Below, one piece after another: positions 51,777-59,544 of a DNA stretch of 64,000 nucleotides. Where the stretch lies: assembly GCF_036206005.1 (NCBI RefSeq), contig NZ_CP108143.1:558001-622000 (forward strand). The letters run 5' to 3'. Under the pieces are notes generated by a model. It was not told where the DNA came from and did not search any database. It saw nothing but the letters and a program-made list of their open reading frames with translations. Positions within the stretch are counted from its first letter, which is position 1, and the number at the start of each line of letters is the position of its first letter. Source of the DNA: Streptomyces sp. NBC_00178. GTDB lineage: Bacteria; Actinomycetota; Actinomycetes; Streptomycetales; Streptomycetaceae. A program made the position numbers and the translations under genes.

Positions 51777-53057
51777 TCACCGGGCGCGCCGCGCTCGGGA
51801 CGGCGGGAAGGGCGGCGGCCGGCGGTGTGTCCGCGGTCGCCGCCCGGAGCCGTCAGCGCAGGGGGGCTGGGCGAACCTGACCAGTTCCAGGGCCTGTTCG
51901 GGGAACCAGGCACCCGCCGCCGGGTCGGTCGTCCGGCGCTCCGGGTCCTGCGGGCCCTGCGTACCGCGCAGGCAGAGGCCGTCGGACTCTCCGGGGATCT
52001 TGATCCACAGCCGGGCGTCGTGGAGCGGGTCGCCGGTGCGGGTGGTGGGACGCGCACCCAGACCACGGCCGGGCGGGTTGCACCATTCCTGCGGATCGGT
52101 GTACTTGCCGGCGGGCGCCGTCCAGGGGCCCCGGCCGTTTCGGCTGCTGTCCGTGACGAAGTGCTTCATGCGGGCGGGGTCGGCGTCGACGTGGGCGTCC
52201 AGCCAGGCCCGGGCGTCCGCTCGGGGCCACCACTGGTCGGGGCAGTCCGCGCCGGCACCCCCCTTGTCCACGTATGCGAGACAGGACGAGATGAGAGTTC
52301 CGTACCAGGAGCCGGCCTCCTCGGTCCGGTAGTTGGAGGCGTTGGTGAAGAAGCCCGTGGCCCGCTCCACGCCGCCCTTCAGGAGGCGGGGCACGATGCT
52401 GTTCACCGAGTGCCAGCCCTGGTGACCGGTGTCGAGGTAGACCTTCGTGCGGGCGAGCGGTTCGAGGGTGTCGACGGCGTGATTCACCTCGGTGTAGCGG
52501 GCCGCGGTCTTCGTGCCCTCGGCGTCGTCCTGGCCGCAGTCGGCGGGAAGCAGGGCGAGGGAGTCCGGTTCCAGGACGACCAGCGCCTCGTGGCCGCCGA
52601 TCCCCCGGGCGACCGCGTCGATCCACTCCCGGTACTCGGCGGTCGTGGACGCACCGCCGGCCGAGTAGTTGGCGCAGTCCCGCCCGGGAATGTCGTAGAG
52701 CGCGAAGACCGGCACGGAGCGCTGTCCGGCCGCCTCGCGCACCACGCGCCTCGCCTCTTTCTCGACGACGCCGGGGCTCTGGTCGCCGAACCAGACGGCG
52801 TGCGGCGTGCGGGCCATGGACACGATCCCGGCCGCGTCCCGGAGCCGGCCGTCCCGCACGAGGCCCAGGGCCTGGGTGTACGCGCCGGGGTTGGCCTCCG
52901 GCGTGTAGAAACGGGTGTCGCGGGCTTCCGTGCGGGTCGCGTCGCCGTCGGCGGGCCGGGCGTTCGCGTGGCCGGCGGCGGCCGGCCGGCCGGCGAGCAG
53001 CAGAGCCGCGGCACAGGCGAGCGGCAGGGCTCTTAACAGGGTGGCTCGGGTGCGCAT
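51777..53057 (-). CDS. Secreted glycoside hydrolase family 6 (endoglucanase/cellobiohydrolase)
   Basis: A 426-residue GH6 cellulase. A Sec signal covers about 1-28 (ALPLACAAALLLAGRPAAAG). The first family signature is YDIPGRDC with D127, and the second VVLEPDSLALL with catalytic acid D165. 'VYLDTGHQGWHS', 'NASNYRTEEAGSWYG', 'DSSRNGRGPW' and 'WIKIPGESDGLC' complete the fold. There is no carbohydrate-binding module; the last ~25 residues are Arg/Pro-rich. ATG 53057 has GAGGATGG upstream. Two CebR-type operators lie 32-67 bases before the start, so it should be induced by cello-oligosaccharides. Confidence 0.94.
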   Translation of the reverse strand: MRTRATLLRALPLACAAALLLAGRPAAAGHANARPADGDATRTEARDTRFYTPEANPGAYTQALGLVRDGRLRDAAGIVSMARTPHAVWFGDQSPGVVEKEARRVVREAAGQRSVPVFALYDIPGRDCANYSAGGASTTAEYREWIDAVARGIGGHEALVVLEPDSLALLPADCGQDDAEGTKTAARYTEVNHAVDTLEPLARTKVYLDTGHQGWHSVNSIVPRLLKGGVERATGFFTNASNYRTEEAGSWYGTLISSCLAYVDKGGAGADCPDQWWPRADARAWLDAHVDADPARMKHFVTDSSRNGRGPWTAPAGKYTDPQEWCNPPGRGLGARPTTRTGDPLHDARLWIKIPGESDGLCLRGTQGPQDPERRTTDPAAGAWFPEQALELVRFAQPPCADGSGRRPRTHRRPPPFPPSRARRAR

Positions 53058-53088
53058 GGGTGTCCATCCTCGGTCGCGACGAACGTGC

Positions 53089-53100
53089 GGGAGCGCTCCC
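53089..53100. promoter_or_regulatory. CebR/CelR-type cellulase operator 1
   Basis: GGGAGCGCTCCC, flanked by A at 53101, is the LacI-family cellulase operator (TGGGAGCGCTCCCA type), 32 bases upstream of the GH6 start. Confidence 0.85.
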
Positions 53101-53112
53101 ATTCGCGGGTGC

Positions 53113-53124
53113 GGGAGCGCTCCC
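53113..53124. promoter_or_regulatory. CebR/CelR-type cellulase operator 2
   Basis: A second GGGAGCGCTCCC followed by A, centre-to-centre 24 bases from operator 1. The tandem arrangement suggests tight repression in the absence of cellobiose-type inducers. Confidence 0.85.
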
Positions 53125-53152
53125 ATGAGGGTTCCGGCAGACCGCGCCCGCG

Positions 53153-54439
53153 TCAAGGGTGGCGCGGGCCCGGCTCAGGATCGGCGGGTCGCGCGCCGCC
53201 CTGGGCCGCCCGCAGGGGGCGATCGTCAGGTCGCGGGCTGCCGGGCCCGGCCGCCGGGCGCTCCTGCCTCCCGGGAGGCGCGGGCGGGTCGCCGCCGCCC
53301 GGTGGTCTGCTCATGACGAGCACGGCGACGTCGTCGCGGCGCACACCGCCGGAGAACTCCTGGAGGTCGGCCCGGAGCGCGTCGAGGAGTTCGGCGGGCT
53401 CGCGCCCGGCCCACTCGCCGAGCCGTTCGTCGAACGGGTAGAAGGCGCCGGTGGCGTCCCTCGCCTCCGTCACGCCGTCGGTGAGTACGAGCAGGGTCGC
53501 GCCCGGTGGGAACGCGACCCACTCGGCCGTCCGTTCCTCGCTGCTGAGTTCCGCCATGCCGAGGGGTACCGACGTCCGGTCCAGAGGGACGACGGAGGCC
53601 GTCCCGTCGCGCAGGAGCCGCGGCAGCATGTGGCCGCAGTTGACGACCCGCACCTTGTCGCCGCCGTCGAAGCCGAGCAGCAGCGCGGTGACGAAGCGTT
53701 CCGTCTCGCCGGTCTCGGCGGAGTAGGCGTTGTGCCGCACGACGGCGTCCTCGACCGCGTCCGCGACCGCGGTGAGCTCCGGCTCCCGGACGGCTGCTTC
53801 CCGGAAGGCGCCGAGGGCGGCGAATCCCGCGCCGATCGCCGGGAGGCCCTTGCCCTGCACATCACCGATGATCACCCGGGTTCCGTGCGAGGAGTGCACC
53901 ACCTCGTAGATGTCGCCGCCGACGAACCGGTCCTCCTCGATCGGCTCGTAGAGCCCGTGGACACAGACCTGCGCCGTCGTGACCGGGAGGGGGCGCAGGA
54001 TCTGGCGCTGGAGTGCGACGGTGGCCGAGCGCAGGCGTGCCATCTCGGTGGCGTGCCGGATGCGGGCGGCGCACGCGACGACTCCGAGACCGCTGGCCAG
54101 GGCGGTGAAGCCGATGAGGAACAGCACGTCCCAGAAGGCGCCGGCCATCGTGATGCGGGACCCGACGACCACCAGCGTGACCCAGACCGCGACGAAGCTC
54201 GTCTGCCGGACCGAACAGAACACGGAGGCCAGTGCCGGCAGTACCACGAGCAGCGGGATGAGCGGCAGTTCTTGCCCCGTGAAGGCGTCGATGCTCACGA
54301 CGGCGGCGGTCAGCAGGACGAGCCACAGTCCGAGCGCCGGGTTCCCGATCCGGGAGGCACCTGCCGTCCTTTCGTCCGGATCGGTCCCCGGCAGTGGTGG
54401 CGTGCGCGCCGCCGACGGGCGCCGGAGCCCTCTGACCAC
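53153..54439 (-). CDS. Membrane PP2C/SpoIIE-family serine phosphatase
   Basis: A 428-residue RsbU/SpoIIE-like phosphatase. Four to five hydrophobic segments fall within about 35-130, followed by a coiled linker ('ARLRSATVALQRQILRPLP') and the PPM domain from about 165. The metal sites are VGGDIYEVV and 'IIGDVQGKGLPAIGAGFAALGAFR', then 'NCGHMLPRLL', 'LLVLTDGVTEARD' and 'DDVAVLVMSRP'. Such enzymes dephosphorylate anti-anti-sigma factors. The C-terminal ~40 residues are disordered. The GTG at 54439 has GGGAGGCG upstream; no sigma-factor partner is adjacent. Confidence 0.93.
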   Translation of the reverse strand: MVRGLRRPSAARTPPLPGTDPDERTAGASRIGNPALGLWLVLLTAAVVSIDAFTGQELPLIPLLVVLPALASVFCSVRQTSFVAVWVTLVVVGSRITMAGAFWDVLFLIGFTALASGLGVVACAARIRHATEMARLRSATVALQRQILRPLPVTTAQVCVHGLYEPIEEDRFVGGDIYEVVHSSHGTRVIIGDVQGKGLPAIGAGFAALGAFREAAVREPELTAVADAVEDAVVRHNAYSAETGETERFVTALLLGFDGGDKVRVVNCGHMLPRLLRDGTASVVPLDRTSVPLGMAELSSEERTAEWVAFPPGATLLVLTDGVTEARDATGAFYPFDERLGEWAGREPAELLDALRADLQEFSGGVRRDDVAVLVMSRPPGGGDPPAPPGRQERPAAGPGSPRPDDRPLRAAQGGARPADPEPGPRHP

Positions 54440-54464
54440 GGCACGCCTCCCGCCTGTTCGTCGG

Positions 54465-55361
54465 CTATCGGCCCACTTGTTCCAAGTTACCCGCCCTCCG
54501 GTCAGGGGTCCTGACGTCGCCGGGCACGGGGACGCCGGCCGGCACGATCGCGGAGAGGAACGACGTCGTACGGCGCAGGGTGAAGCCGAGGTTCTCGTAC
54601 AGGCGGATGGCCGAGGTGTTCGACGCGGCCGCGTGCAGGAAGGGCGTCTCGCCGCGTTCGCGGATGCCGTGGGCGACGGCCCGGACCAGCCGGCCGGCGA
54701 GCCCCTGGCCGCGCACCGACTCGTCGGTGCAGACGGCACTGATCTCCGTCCAGCCGGAGGGGTGCAGCCGCTCCCCCGCCATCGCGACCAGGACTCCGGC
54801 ACGGCGGATGCCGAGGTAGGTGCCGAGTTCCACGGTGCGGGGGAGGAAGGGGCCGGGGCGGGTGCGGGCGACCAGGTCGAGCATCTCGGGTACGTCGGCG
54901 GGGCCGAGGGGCGACGCCTCTCGATCGGGTTCGGCGGCCACGGAGTCGTCCACCATCTGCACCCCCGTGGCATGGAACACGATCTCCCAGTCGGTCGGCG
55001 GCGGCTCGCGGAAGGCGGTGAGGGTGAGGTGGGCACCGGCCCCCGCGAGGGCGGCCACATCGGCCCAGTCCTGGGGCCCCGGGTCGTCCGGCAGGGCGAG
55101 CCAGGGCGTGACGTCGGGGTGGTAGCGCAGGACGCGCCCGCGCCGTTCGGCGAAGCGGGCATGGGGCCCGGTCAGCGAGGAGCGGGCCGGGTTGTCCAGG
55201 GGGTGTCCCGGGGACCCCGCTCCCGGGGACCCCGCTCCCGGGGCATCGGCGGGGCGCGCGCCCGGCGACGGCTCCGCCGGCGACGCTGCGGCCCCGGCGG
55301 GGTCCGCCTCGGCGGGCGGGCTCGCGGACGGGATGGCGGGTGGGCGGGTGGCCTCGGGCAT
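54465..55361 (-). CDS. GNAT family N-acetyltransferase with disordered N-terminus
   Basis: A 298-residue protein. The first ~55 residues are disordered and Pro/Ala-rich, with a 15-base tandem repeat (PGAGS units near 55210-55245). The middle is a predicted adapter. The C-terminal GNAT fold has 'PGPFLPRTVELGTYLGIRRA', 'EISAVCTDESVRGQGLAGRL' with the RGQGLA acetyl-CoA loop, and 'NTSAIRLYENLGFTLRR'. It resembles the FR47-like group. ATG 55361 with GGAGTGAGA upstream is preferred over an ATG 39 bases earlier. It is cotranscribed in direction with the phosphatase, 25 bases upstream of its start. Confidence 0.88.
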   Translation of the reverse strand: MPEATRPPAIPSASPPAEADPAGAAASPAEPSPGARPADAPGAGSPGAGSPGHPLDNPARSSLTGPHARFAERRGRVLRYHPDVTPWLALPDDPGPQDWADVAALAGAGAHLTLTAFREPPPTDWEIVFHATGVQMVDDSVAAEPDREASPLGPADVPEMLDLVARTRPGPFLPRTVELGTYLGIRRAGVLVAMAGERLHPSGWTEISAVCTDESVRGQGLAGRLVRAVAHGIRERGETPFLHAAASNTSAIRLYENLGFTLRRTTSFLSAIVPAGVPVPGDVRTPDRRAGNLEQVGR

Positions 55362-55624
55362 GGCTTTCTCACTCCGGTCGGTATCGGCAGCCGGCGACAT
55401 CTGGAGAAAAGCCGATTCACCCTGCACCTGTTCCCTGGCCGCCGGACTGTTCACGTGAGCGCAACGAACGCGCTCTCCCTCACGTCCACGCCGGGGCCGG
55501 CCGTGGGACCGTCGGGGCCGGGAAGGTGGAGTAGGGGGCGGATACGTGGAGGGTTCGGTCATTCGTGTACCGCGGAGGCCGATCCGTCCCCAACGGCCCT
55601 CTCGCTGTGGCACCCTGGGTACGG

Positions 55625-55659
55625 CCGCCCCACCGGGCTCCCCCGTACCGGTGGGGCGG
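55625..55659. terminator. Orphan hairpin in non-coding region
   Basis: CCGCCCCACCGG and its perfect 12-base complement with an 11-base loop, followed by TTCCTCGTGTTCC. It terminates no annotated gene, so it may end a small RNA or act as an attenuator. Confidence 0.5.
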
Positions 55660-56176
55660 TTCCTCGTGTTCCGGTGCAAGCGTGCTTCCGGCGCCACTCC
55701 CCTCGCGGCCCGGCCGTGCCGCGTCCCCGCGGAGGCAACCGTGATGTGTCCGGGCCGCACCGTGGCGGAAGCCGCCTCCCGGACGCACGTGTCCAGGCCG
55801 CACGTGCACGCCTCGCGGACGCCCGTGCACGTCTCCCGTTCCGCGCGTCCCGTCTGCCGGCGCCACACGGTCGGCACGCCGCGCGGCGCCGGGACCGGCC
55901 CGTGCACCCTCATGGCGCCCCAGCCTCAAGGCCCGCCGCGCGAGCGTCTGTTGCGGCCGCGTTGCAGGCTCATGGCCAGGTGCACGACCCGCTTCCAGCC
56001 CGGCTCCGTACCCCCTACGGTCCGTGACAGTACGCCGCCGACGCGTCGCCACCGCGCCCGCGCGAACACGGTCGAGGCCGGGCACGTGCAGTCACGCGCG
56101 CGGGAGCGCCCCGGCCGCTCCACCCGCCCCCGCGCGGCCCCGCCCCGACAGCTCCACCGCGCACAGCTCCACCACC

Positions 56177-56224
56177 GCACCGCTTCAACCCCGCACCGCT
56201 TCAACCCCGCACCACTTCCACCCC
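56177..56224 (+). repeat. Three-copy 16-bp C-rich tandem repeat
   Basis: Two identical units GCACCGCTTCAACCCC and a variant GCACCACTTCCACCCC lie 36 bases upstream of the sulfite-oxidase-like start. The surrounding ~100 bases of the plus strand are C-rich and G-poor. Confidence 0.85.
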
Positions 56225-56259
56225 GCCCGCAGATGCCCCGCCTCTCCCCTGGAGCGCCC

Positions 56260-57519
56260 ATGAGTTCCCCGTCGCCCTCCGAAGCCGCGTACGACCGGAT
56301 GCGGCTTCGGCAGTGGTCCCGAGGCCGCGCGAGAAGCGCCGGTGTCGATCGCCGCGATCTGCTGCGCCTGATCACAGCCGCCTCGCTCGCCGCGCCGCTG
56401 CTGCCCGCCGGCGCCCCGGCCGCCCGCGCGGCGGTCGCTCCGGCGGGGATCGTGAAGCCCCTGCCGCCGGAGGTGTTCACCGTGCGCGGCACCAACGCCG
56501 AGACGAACTTCGCGGCGCTGCGCGGCACCGGGCTGCTCACTCCTGCCGACCGCTTCTTCGTCCGCAACCACACGGCGACCCCGCTCATCGACGCTGCGGA
56601 CTGGCGGCTCACGGTGTGGGGCGACGGGCTGGAGGGCGGCCCCGTGGACTTCACGTACGAGGCACTGCGGGCCCTGCCGTCGGTCAGCCGCACGGCGTTC
56701 GTCGAGTGCGCGGGCAACGGCCGGAGCTTCTTCACCTCTCAGCAGGGACAGCAGGTCAGCGGTACGGCGTGGACCCTGGGCGCGATCGGGACGGCACGCT
56801 GGCACGGGGTGCGGCTCGCCGAGGTGCTGCGCGCGGCGGGCATCGGGAGGCGCGCCGTGGACGTGCTGCCGCGCGGCCTGGACGCGGAGGTCGTGAGTGA
56901 CGGCACGAACCTCGGCCGGGTCCGTCGCCCGCTGCCGGTGGCGAAGGCGCTGGACGACGTGATCCTGGCGTACGAGATGAACGGCGAACCGCTGCCGCGC
57001 GATCACGGTGCCCCGGTCCGCCTGATCGTGCCGTCCTGGGTGGGCATCGCCAACATCAAGTGGGTGGGCGACATCGAGGTGAGCGCGGAACCGCTGCTGA
57101 CTCCCTGGAACACCGGCCTGTACCGGCTGTTCGGCCCCGGCCACCCGCCGGAGGGCAGCGCGCCCCTCACCCGGCAGACGCTCAAGAGCGCCTTCGAGCT
57201 CGCCCCCGGCGCCTCGTTCGCCGCCCGTCGCAGGCACCTCCTCACCGGCAGGTCCTGGTCGGGCGGTGCTCCGGTGCGCCGTGTCGAGGTGAGCACGGAC
57301 GGCGGCGCCGTGTGGCGCCGGGCCCGGCTGCGCGACGAGCCGCGTGCGGGGAGCTGGGTGCGCTGGACCGCCGACTGGGTCCCGCGGACGACGGGGCCCG
57401 GGGTGCTCCTCGCCCGCGCGACGGACCGGTCGGGCCGCACCCAGCCCGTGACGGCCGCCCACAACACCCAGGGCTATCTCTTCGACGCGGTGGTGAGGCA
57501 CCCCGTGACCGTCGTCTGA
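56260..57519 (+). CDS. Tat-exported sulfite-oxidase-like molybdopterin enzyme
   Basis: A 419-residue sulfite oxidase family protein. The N-terminal twin-arginine signal is DRRDLLRLITAASLAAPLLP (RR at 31-32). The Moco-binding domain has the invariant Cys ligand C150 in 'FVECAGNGRSFF', then 'DHGAPVRLIVPSWVGIANIKWV' (cited by VRLIVPSWVG and NIKWVGDIEV). The C-terminal Ig-like dimerisation domain (about 320-419) has 'VRRVEVSTDGGAVWRRARL'. There is no heme domain. It likely works outside the membrane after folding with Moco inside. Start 56260 has GGAG seven bases upstream; the long N-terminal reading is rejected. Confidence 0.93.
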   Translation: MSSPSPSEAAYDRMRLRQWSRGRARSAGVDRRDLLRLITAASLAAPLLPAGAPAARAAVAPAGIVKPLPPEVFTVRGTNAETNFAALRGTGLLTPADRFFVRNHTATPLIDAADWRLTVWGDGLEGGPVDFTYEALRALPSVSRTAFVECAGNGRSFFTSQQGQQVSGTAWTLGAIGTARWHGVRLAEVLRAAGIGRRAVDVLPRGLDAEVVSDGTNLGRVRRPLPVAKALDDVILAYEMNGEPLPRDHGAPVRLIVPSWVGIANIKWVGDIEVSAEPLLTPWNTGLYRLFGPGHPPEGSAPLTRQTLKSAFELAPGASFAARRRHLLTGRSWSGGAPVRRVEVSTDGGAVWRRARLRDEPRAGSWVRWTADWVPRTTGPGVLLARATDRSGRTQPVTAAHNTQGYLFDAVVRHPVTVV

Positions 57520-57525
57520 CCAGCC

Positions 57526-57571
57526 GCCCCGGCGCAGCGATGACTGCGCGTCAGGAACGCTGCGGCGGGGC
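57526..57571. terminator. Bidirectional hairpin terminator
   Basis: GCCCCGGCGCAGCG (57526-57539) pairs with CGCTGCGGCGGGGC (57558-57571) with one mismatch, between the convergent genes ending at 57519 and 57586. Confidence 0.7.
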
Positions 57572-57585
57572 GCTGTTCGGCTTCG

Positions 57586-58506
57586 TCACGAAGAACCCTC
57601 GTCGTCGCGCCCTTCGGCGCGGCCCGCGAAGTACGTGGCGATCATGTCCTGCCCGCCGTGCCCGGCCGCCTCCGCCCTCGTGAACCGCTCGGCGGAGGCG
57701 GCGACCAGGTCCAGCCTCACTCCCGACGCCTCGGCGGCATCGAGGATCAGCCGGGAGTCCTTGAGCGCCGTGGAGAGGGCGAAGCTCGGGCTGAGGTCGC
57801 CGGAGAGCACGGCCGCCGACTTGCCCTGCAGGTAGGGCGTGTCCAGCGGACCGCCCTTCATCGCGTCCAGGAACAGCCGCGGGTCGAGGCCCAGACCCTC
57901 GGCGAGGTTGAGGCATTCGGCCACGCTGTTGACCATGTTGATCACCCAGGTGTTGGCCACGAGCTTGAGCCGGGTGGCGTCTCCGGGCTCCTCCCCGACC
58001 CACACGGTGCGCCTGCCGATCGCGTCCAGCACGGGCTGCGCCGTCGCGCGGGCTTCGGCCGGGCCTGCGACGAAGACCGTGAGGGCGCCCTGTTCCGCCG
58101 GCTCCTTCGTGCCCGACACGGGGGCGTCGAGATAGACCAGGCCCAGCTCCCCGGCGCGGTGCACGAGGTCCGTCGTGGCGTCGAGTCCGACGGTGGAACA
58201 CTGCAGCCAGGTCTGTCCGGGACGCAGGCCGGGCGTCGCCGCGGTGAGCGTGTCCGCGACGGCCGGGCCGTCGTTCAGCACGGTGAGGACGACGTCCGCC
58301 CCGCTCACCGCCTCCGCGGCGGTGTCCGTCACGGTGGCACCGTGGGAGGCCAGTGGCTCCGCCCTGGCGCGCGTGCGGTTCCATGCCCGGACGTCCAGCC
58401 CGGCCCTGAGCAGGCTCACGGCCATGCCCGAGCCCATGATCCCGGTGCCGAGGACGGCGACCGTCGGCGTGCCGGGGGTGGCGTCCGTGGGGGGCGGGGT
58501 GGTCAT
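57586..58506 (-). CDS. Beta-hydroxyacid dehydrogenase (6PGDH/HIBADH family)
   Basis: A 306-residue NAD(P)-dependent enzyme of the 3-hydroxyisobutyrate/tartronate-semialdehyde reductase group. The Rossmann motif is VLGTGIMGSGMA (18-29), the substrate loop 'VYLDAPVSGTKEPAEQG' holds DAPVSG, and the catalytic Lys lies in 'ATRLKLVANTWVINMV'. The C-terminal helical domain is complete. The ATG has GAGAGGAAC upstream and its ATGA overlaps the CbiZ stop, so the two are cotranslated, although no shared pathway is evident. Confidence 0.93.
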   Translation of the reverse strand: MTTPPPTDATPGTPTVAVLGTGIMGSGMAVSLLRAGLDVRAWNRTRARAEPLASHGATVTDTAAEAVSGADVVLTVLNDGPAVADTLTAATPGLRPGQTWLQCSTVGLDATTDLVHRAGELGLVYLDAPVSGTKEPAEQGALTVFVAGPAEARATAQPVLDAIGRRTVWVGEEPGDATRLKLVANTWVINMVNSVAECLNLAEGLGLDPRLFLDAMKGGPLDTPYLQGKSAAVLSGDLSPSFALSTALKDSRLILDAAEASGVRLDLVAASAERFTRAEAAGHGGQDMIATYFAGRAEGRDDEGSS

Positions 58507-59138
58507 ACGAGGTTCCTCTCGTCGGTACGGGGACGGTCGGGGGCCGGTGCGTCCCGAGCATGCCGCAGCGCGCTCTCCAGCACGGCGCGGTGCACCGCTC
58601 TGGCGAGTCGCGCGCCCCAGCGCGAGCGGGGTCCGGCGAACGGTTCGCCGGGGCCGGACTCCGGTGCGGGAGCGGCCACGCACACGGCGTCCGTGGGGGT
58701 GCCGGAGCAGTCGAGTCCGGCGTCCACGAGTGCCTGGACCTTCGCCTCGGTGGCGGTGGCCACGGCGTTGACGAGGGCGGCGTCGGACAGGGCGACCGGA
58801 AGGACGACGACGATGTTCACGGTGCCGGCGGGCAGCGGCCCGTCGGTGCCCGCGGCGGGCCCGGCGGCCCATCCCCGCACCCCGAGGCCGCTGGTGACCG
58901 TCGCGGTCGCACCGCCGTCGTCCGCGACGGTGTGCGCGGTGACGTCGGCGGCGGTCATGAGACCGGCGCCGGGGCCCGTCAGCGCCTCGGCCGCCGCGAT
59001 CTGTGCGAGGTGGCGGTCGGGGTCGAGCCGGGGGTAGCCGCCGGGGACCTGGGCGTTCAGGATCCAGTCGCGCGGTCCGAGGCCACCGCCGAGTACCGCA
59101 CTGCTGCACACCCGCCAGCCGGGACCGAGCCGCCACAC
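58503..59138 (-). CDS. cbiZ: Adenosylcobinamide amidohydrolase CbiZ (5' end uncertain)
   Basis: A CbiZ-type amidohydrolase that removes the aminopropanol arm from adenosyl(pseudo)cobinamides so that the corrin can be rebuilt with the right lower ligand. Visible are 'SSAVLGGGLGPRDWILNAQV', 'GLMTAADV', 'GTVNIVVVLPVALSDAALVN' and the conserved 'SGTPTDAVCVA'. The GTG at 59138 is the only ordinary start near the domain, giving 211 residues. Family-like sequence (LLSRHEDGATLHHL) continues about 20 codons upstream in the same frame, where only CTG 59201 or a distant TTG 59462 exist. The true start is unclear. Confidence 0.78.
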   Translation of the reverse strand: MWRLGPGWRVCSSAVLGGGLGPRDWILNAQVPGGYPRLDPDRHLAQIAAAEALTGPGAGLMTAADVTAHTVADDGGATATVTSGLGVRGWAAGPAAGTDGPLPAGTVNIVVVLPVALSDAALVNAVATATEAKVQALVDAGLDCSGTPTDAVCVAAPAPESGPGEPFAGPRSRWGARLARAVHRAVLESALRHARDAPAPDRPRTDERNLV

Positions 59139-59544
59139 GAGGTGGTGCAGGGTGGCACCGTCCTCGTGGCGGGACAGGAGTTCGCCGCGCTGCCGGGGCA
59201 GGCCGACGCGTACGGAACCGATGGTGCACCCCCGGTGTGAAGGCCCGCCCGCACACCCCGGGCGTACGGCCTGCCGACGGCCGGCAGCGGCCCGTCGATC
59301 ATACGGGCGGCCCTTCGCCCCGGAGCAGGCGTACCCGGGAGCACCCTCACCCGAATGGCGTAACGGGGGTGGCAGGCCCGTTTTCTGCCCGGAACGGGGC
59401 CACCGCCCACCCCCGATGGCCCGGGCCGCCCGCCGCCCAGGCCGGGAAGTTGCAGCGTCCAACCGGGTGAGGCGCGATGGAAGCCGGACGCGCCTCCCCT
59501 GCTGGACCCACCTTCAGGACGCGCCCGGGCGAGGAGGAATCGGC
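59139..59544. other. Divergent region between cbiZ and the PRC/DUF2382 gene
   Basis: The first ~65 bases (minus strand) are likely coding for the CbiZ N-terminus. The rest is GC-rich with no supported gene. I see no clear promoter. The PRC gene has an AGGAGGAATCGGC ribosome-binding site at its right end. Confidence 0.45.

Larger units (their letters stand above)
55362..56259. other. 898-bp non-coding divergent region with hairpin and C-rich repeats
   Basis: Open reading runs through the plus strand here, but the conceptual protein is Arg/Pro/His-rich, repetitive and without homologous features, so I call it non-coding. It holds a perfect 12-bp hairpin (55625-55659), a cluster of CACGTG-like repeats (55786-55835) and a C-rich, G-poor tract with three 16-base repeats (56177-56224) ending at the ribosome-binding site of the sulfite-oxidase-like gene. 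The downstream gene therefore may have a long, regulated leader. Confidence 0.55.

Noticed and set aside
55546..56259. Long in-frame N-terminal extension (about 238 residues) of the sulfite-oxidase-like protein
   Set aside because: The conceptual sequence is repetitive, Arg/Pro/His-rich and would bury the twin-arginine signal deep in the chain. A ribosome-binding site (GGAGCGCCC) marks the internal ATG at 56260.
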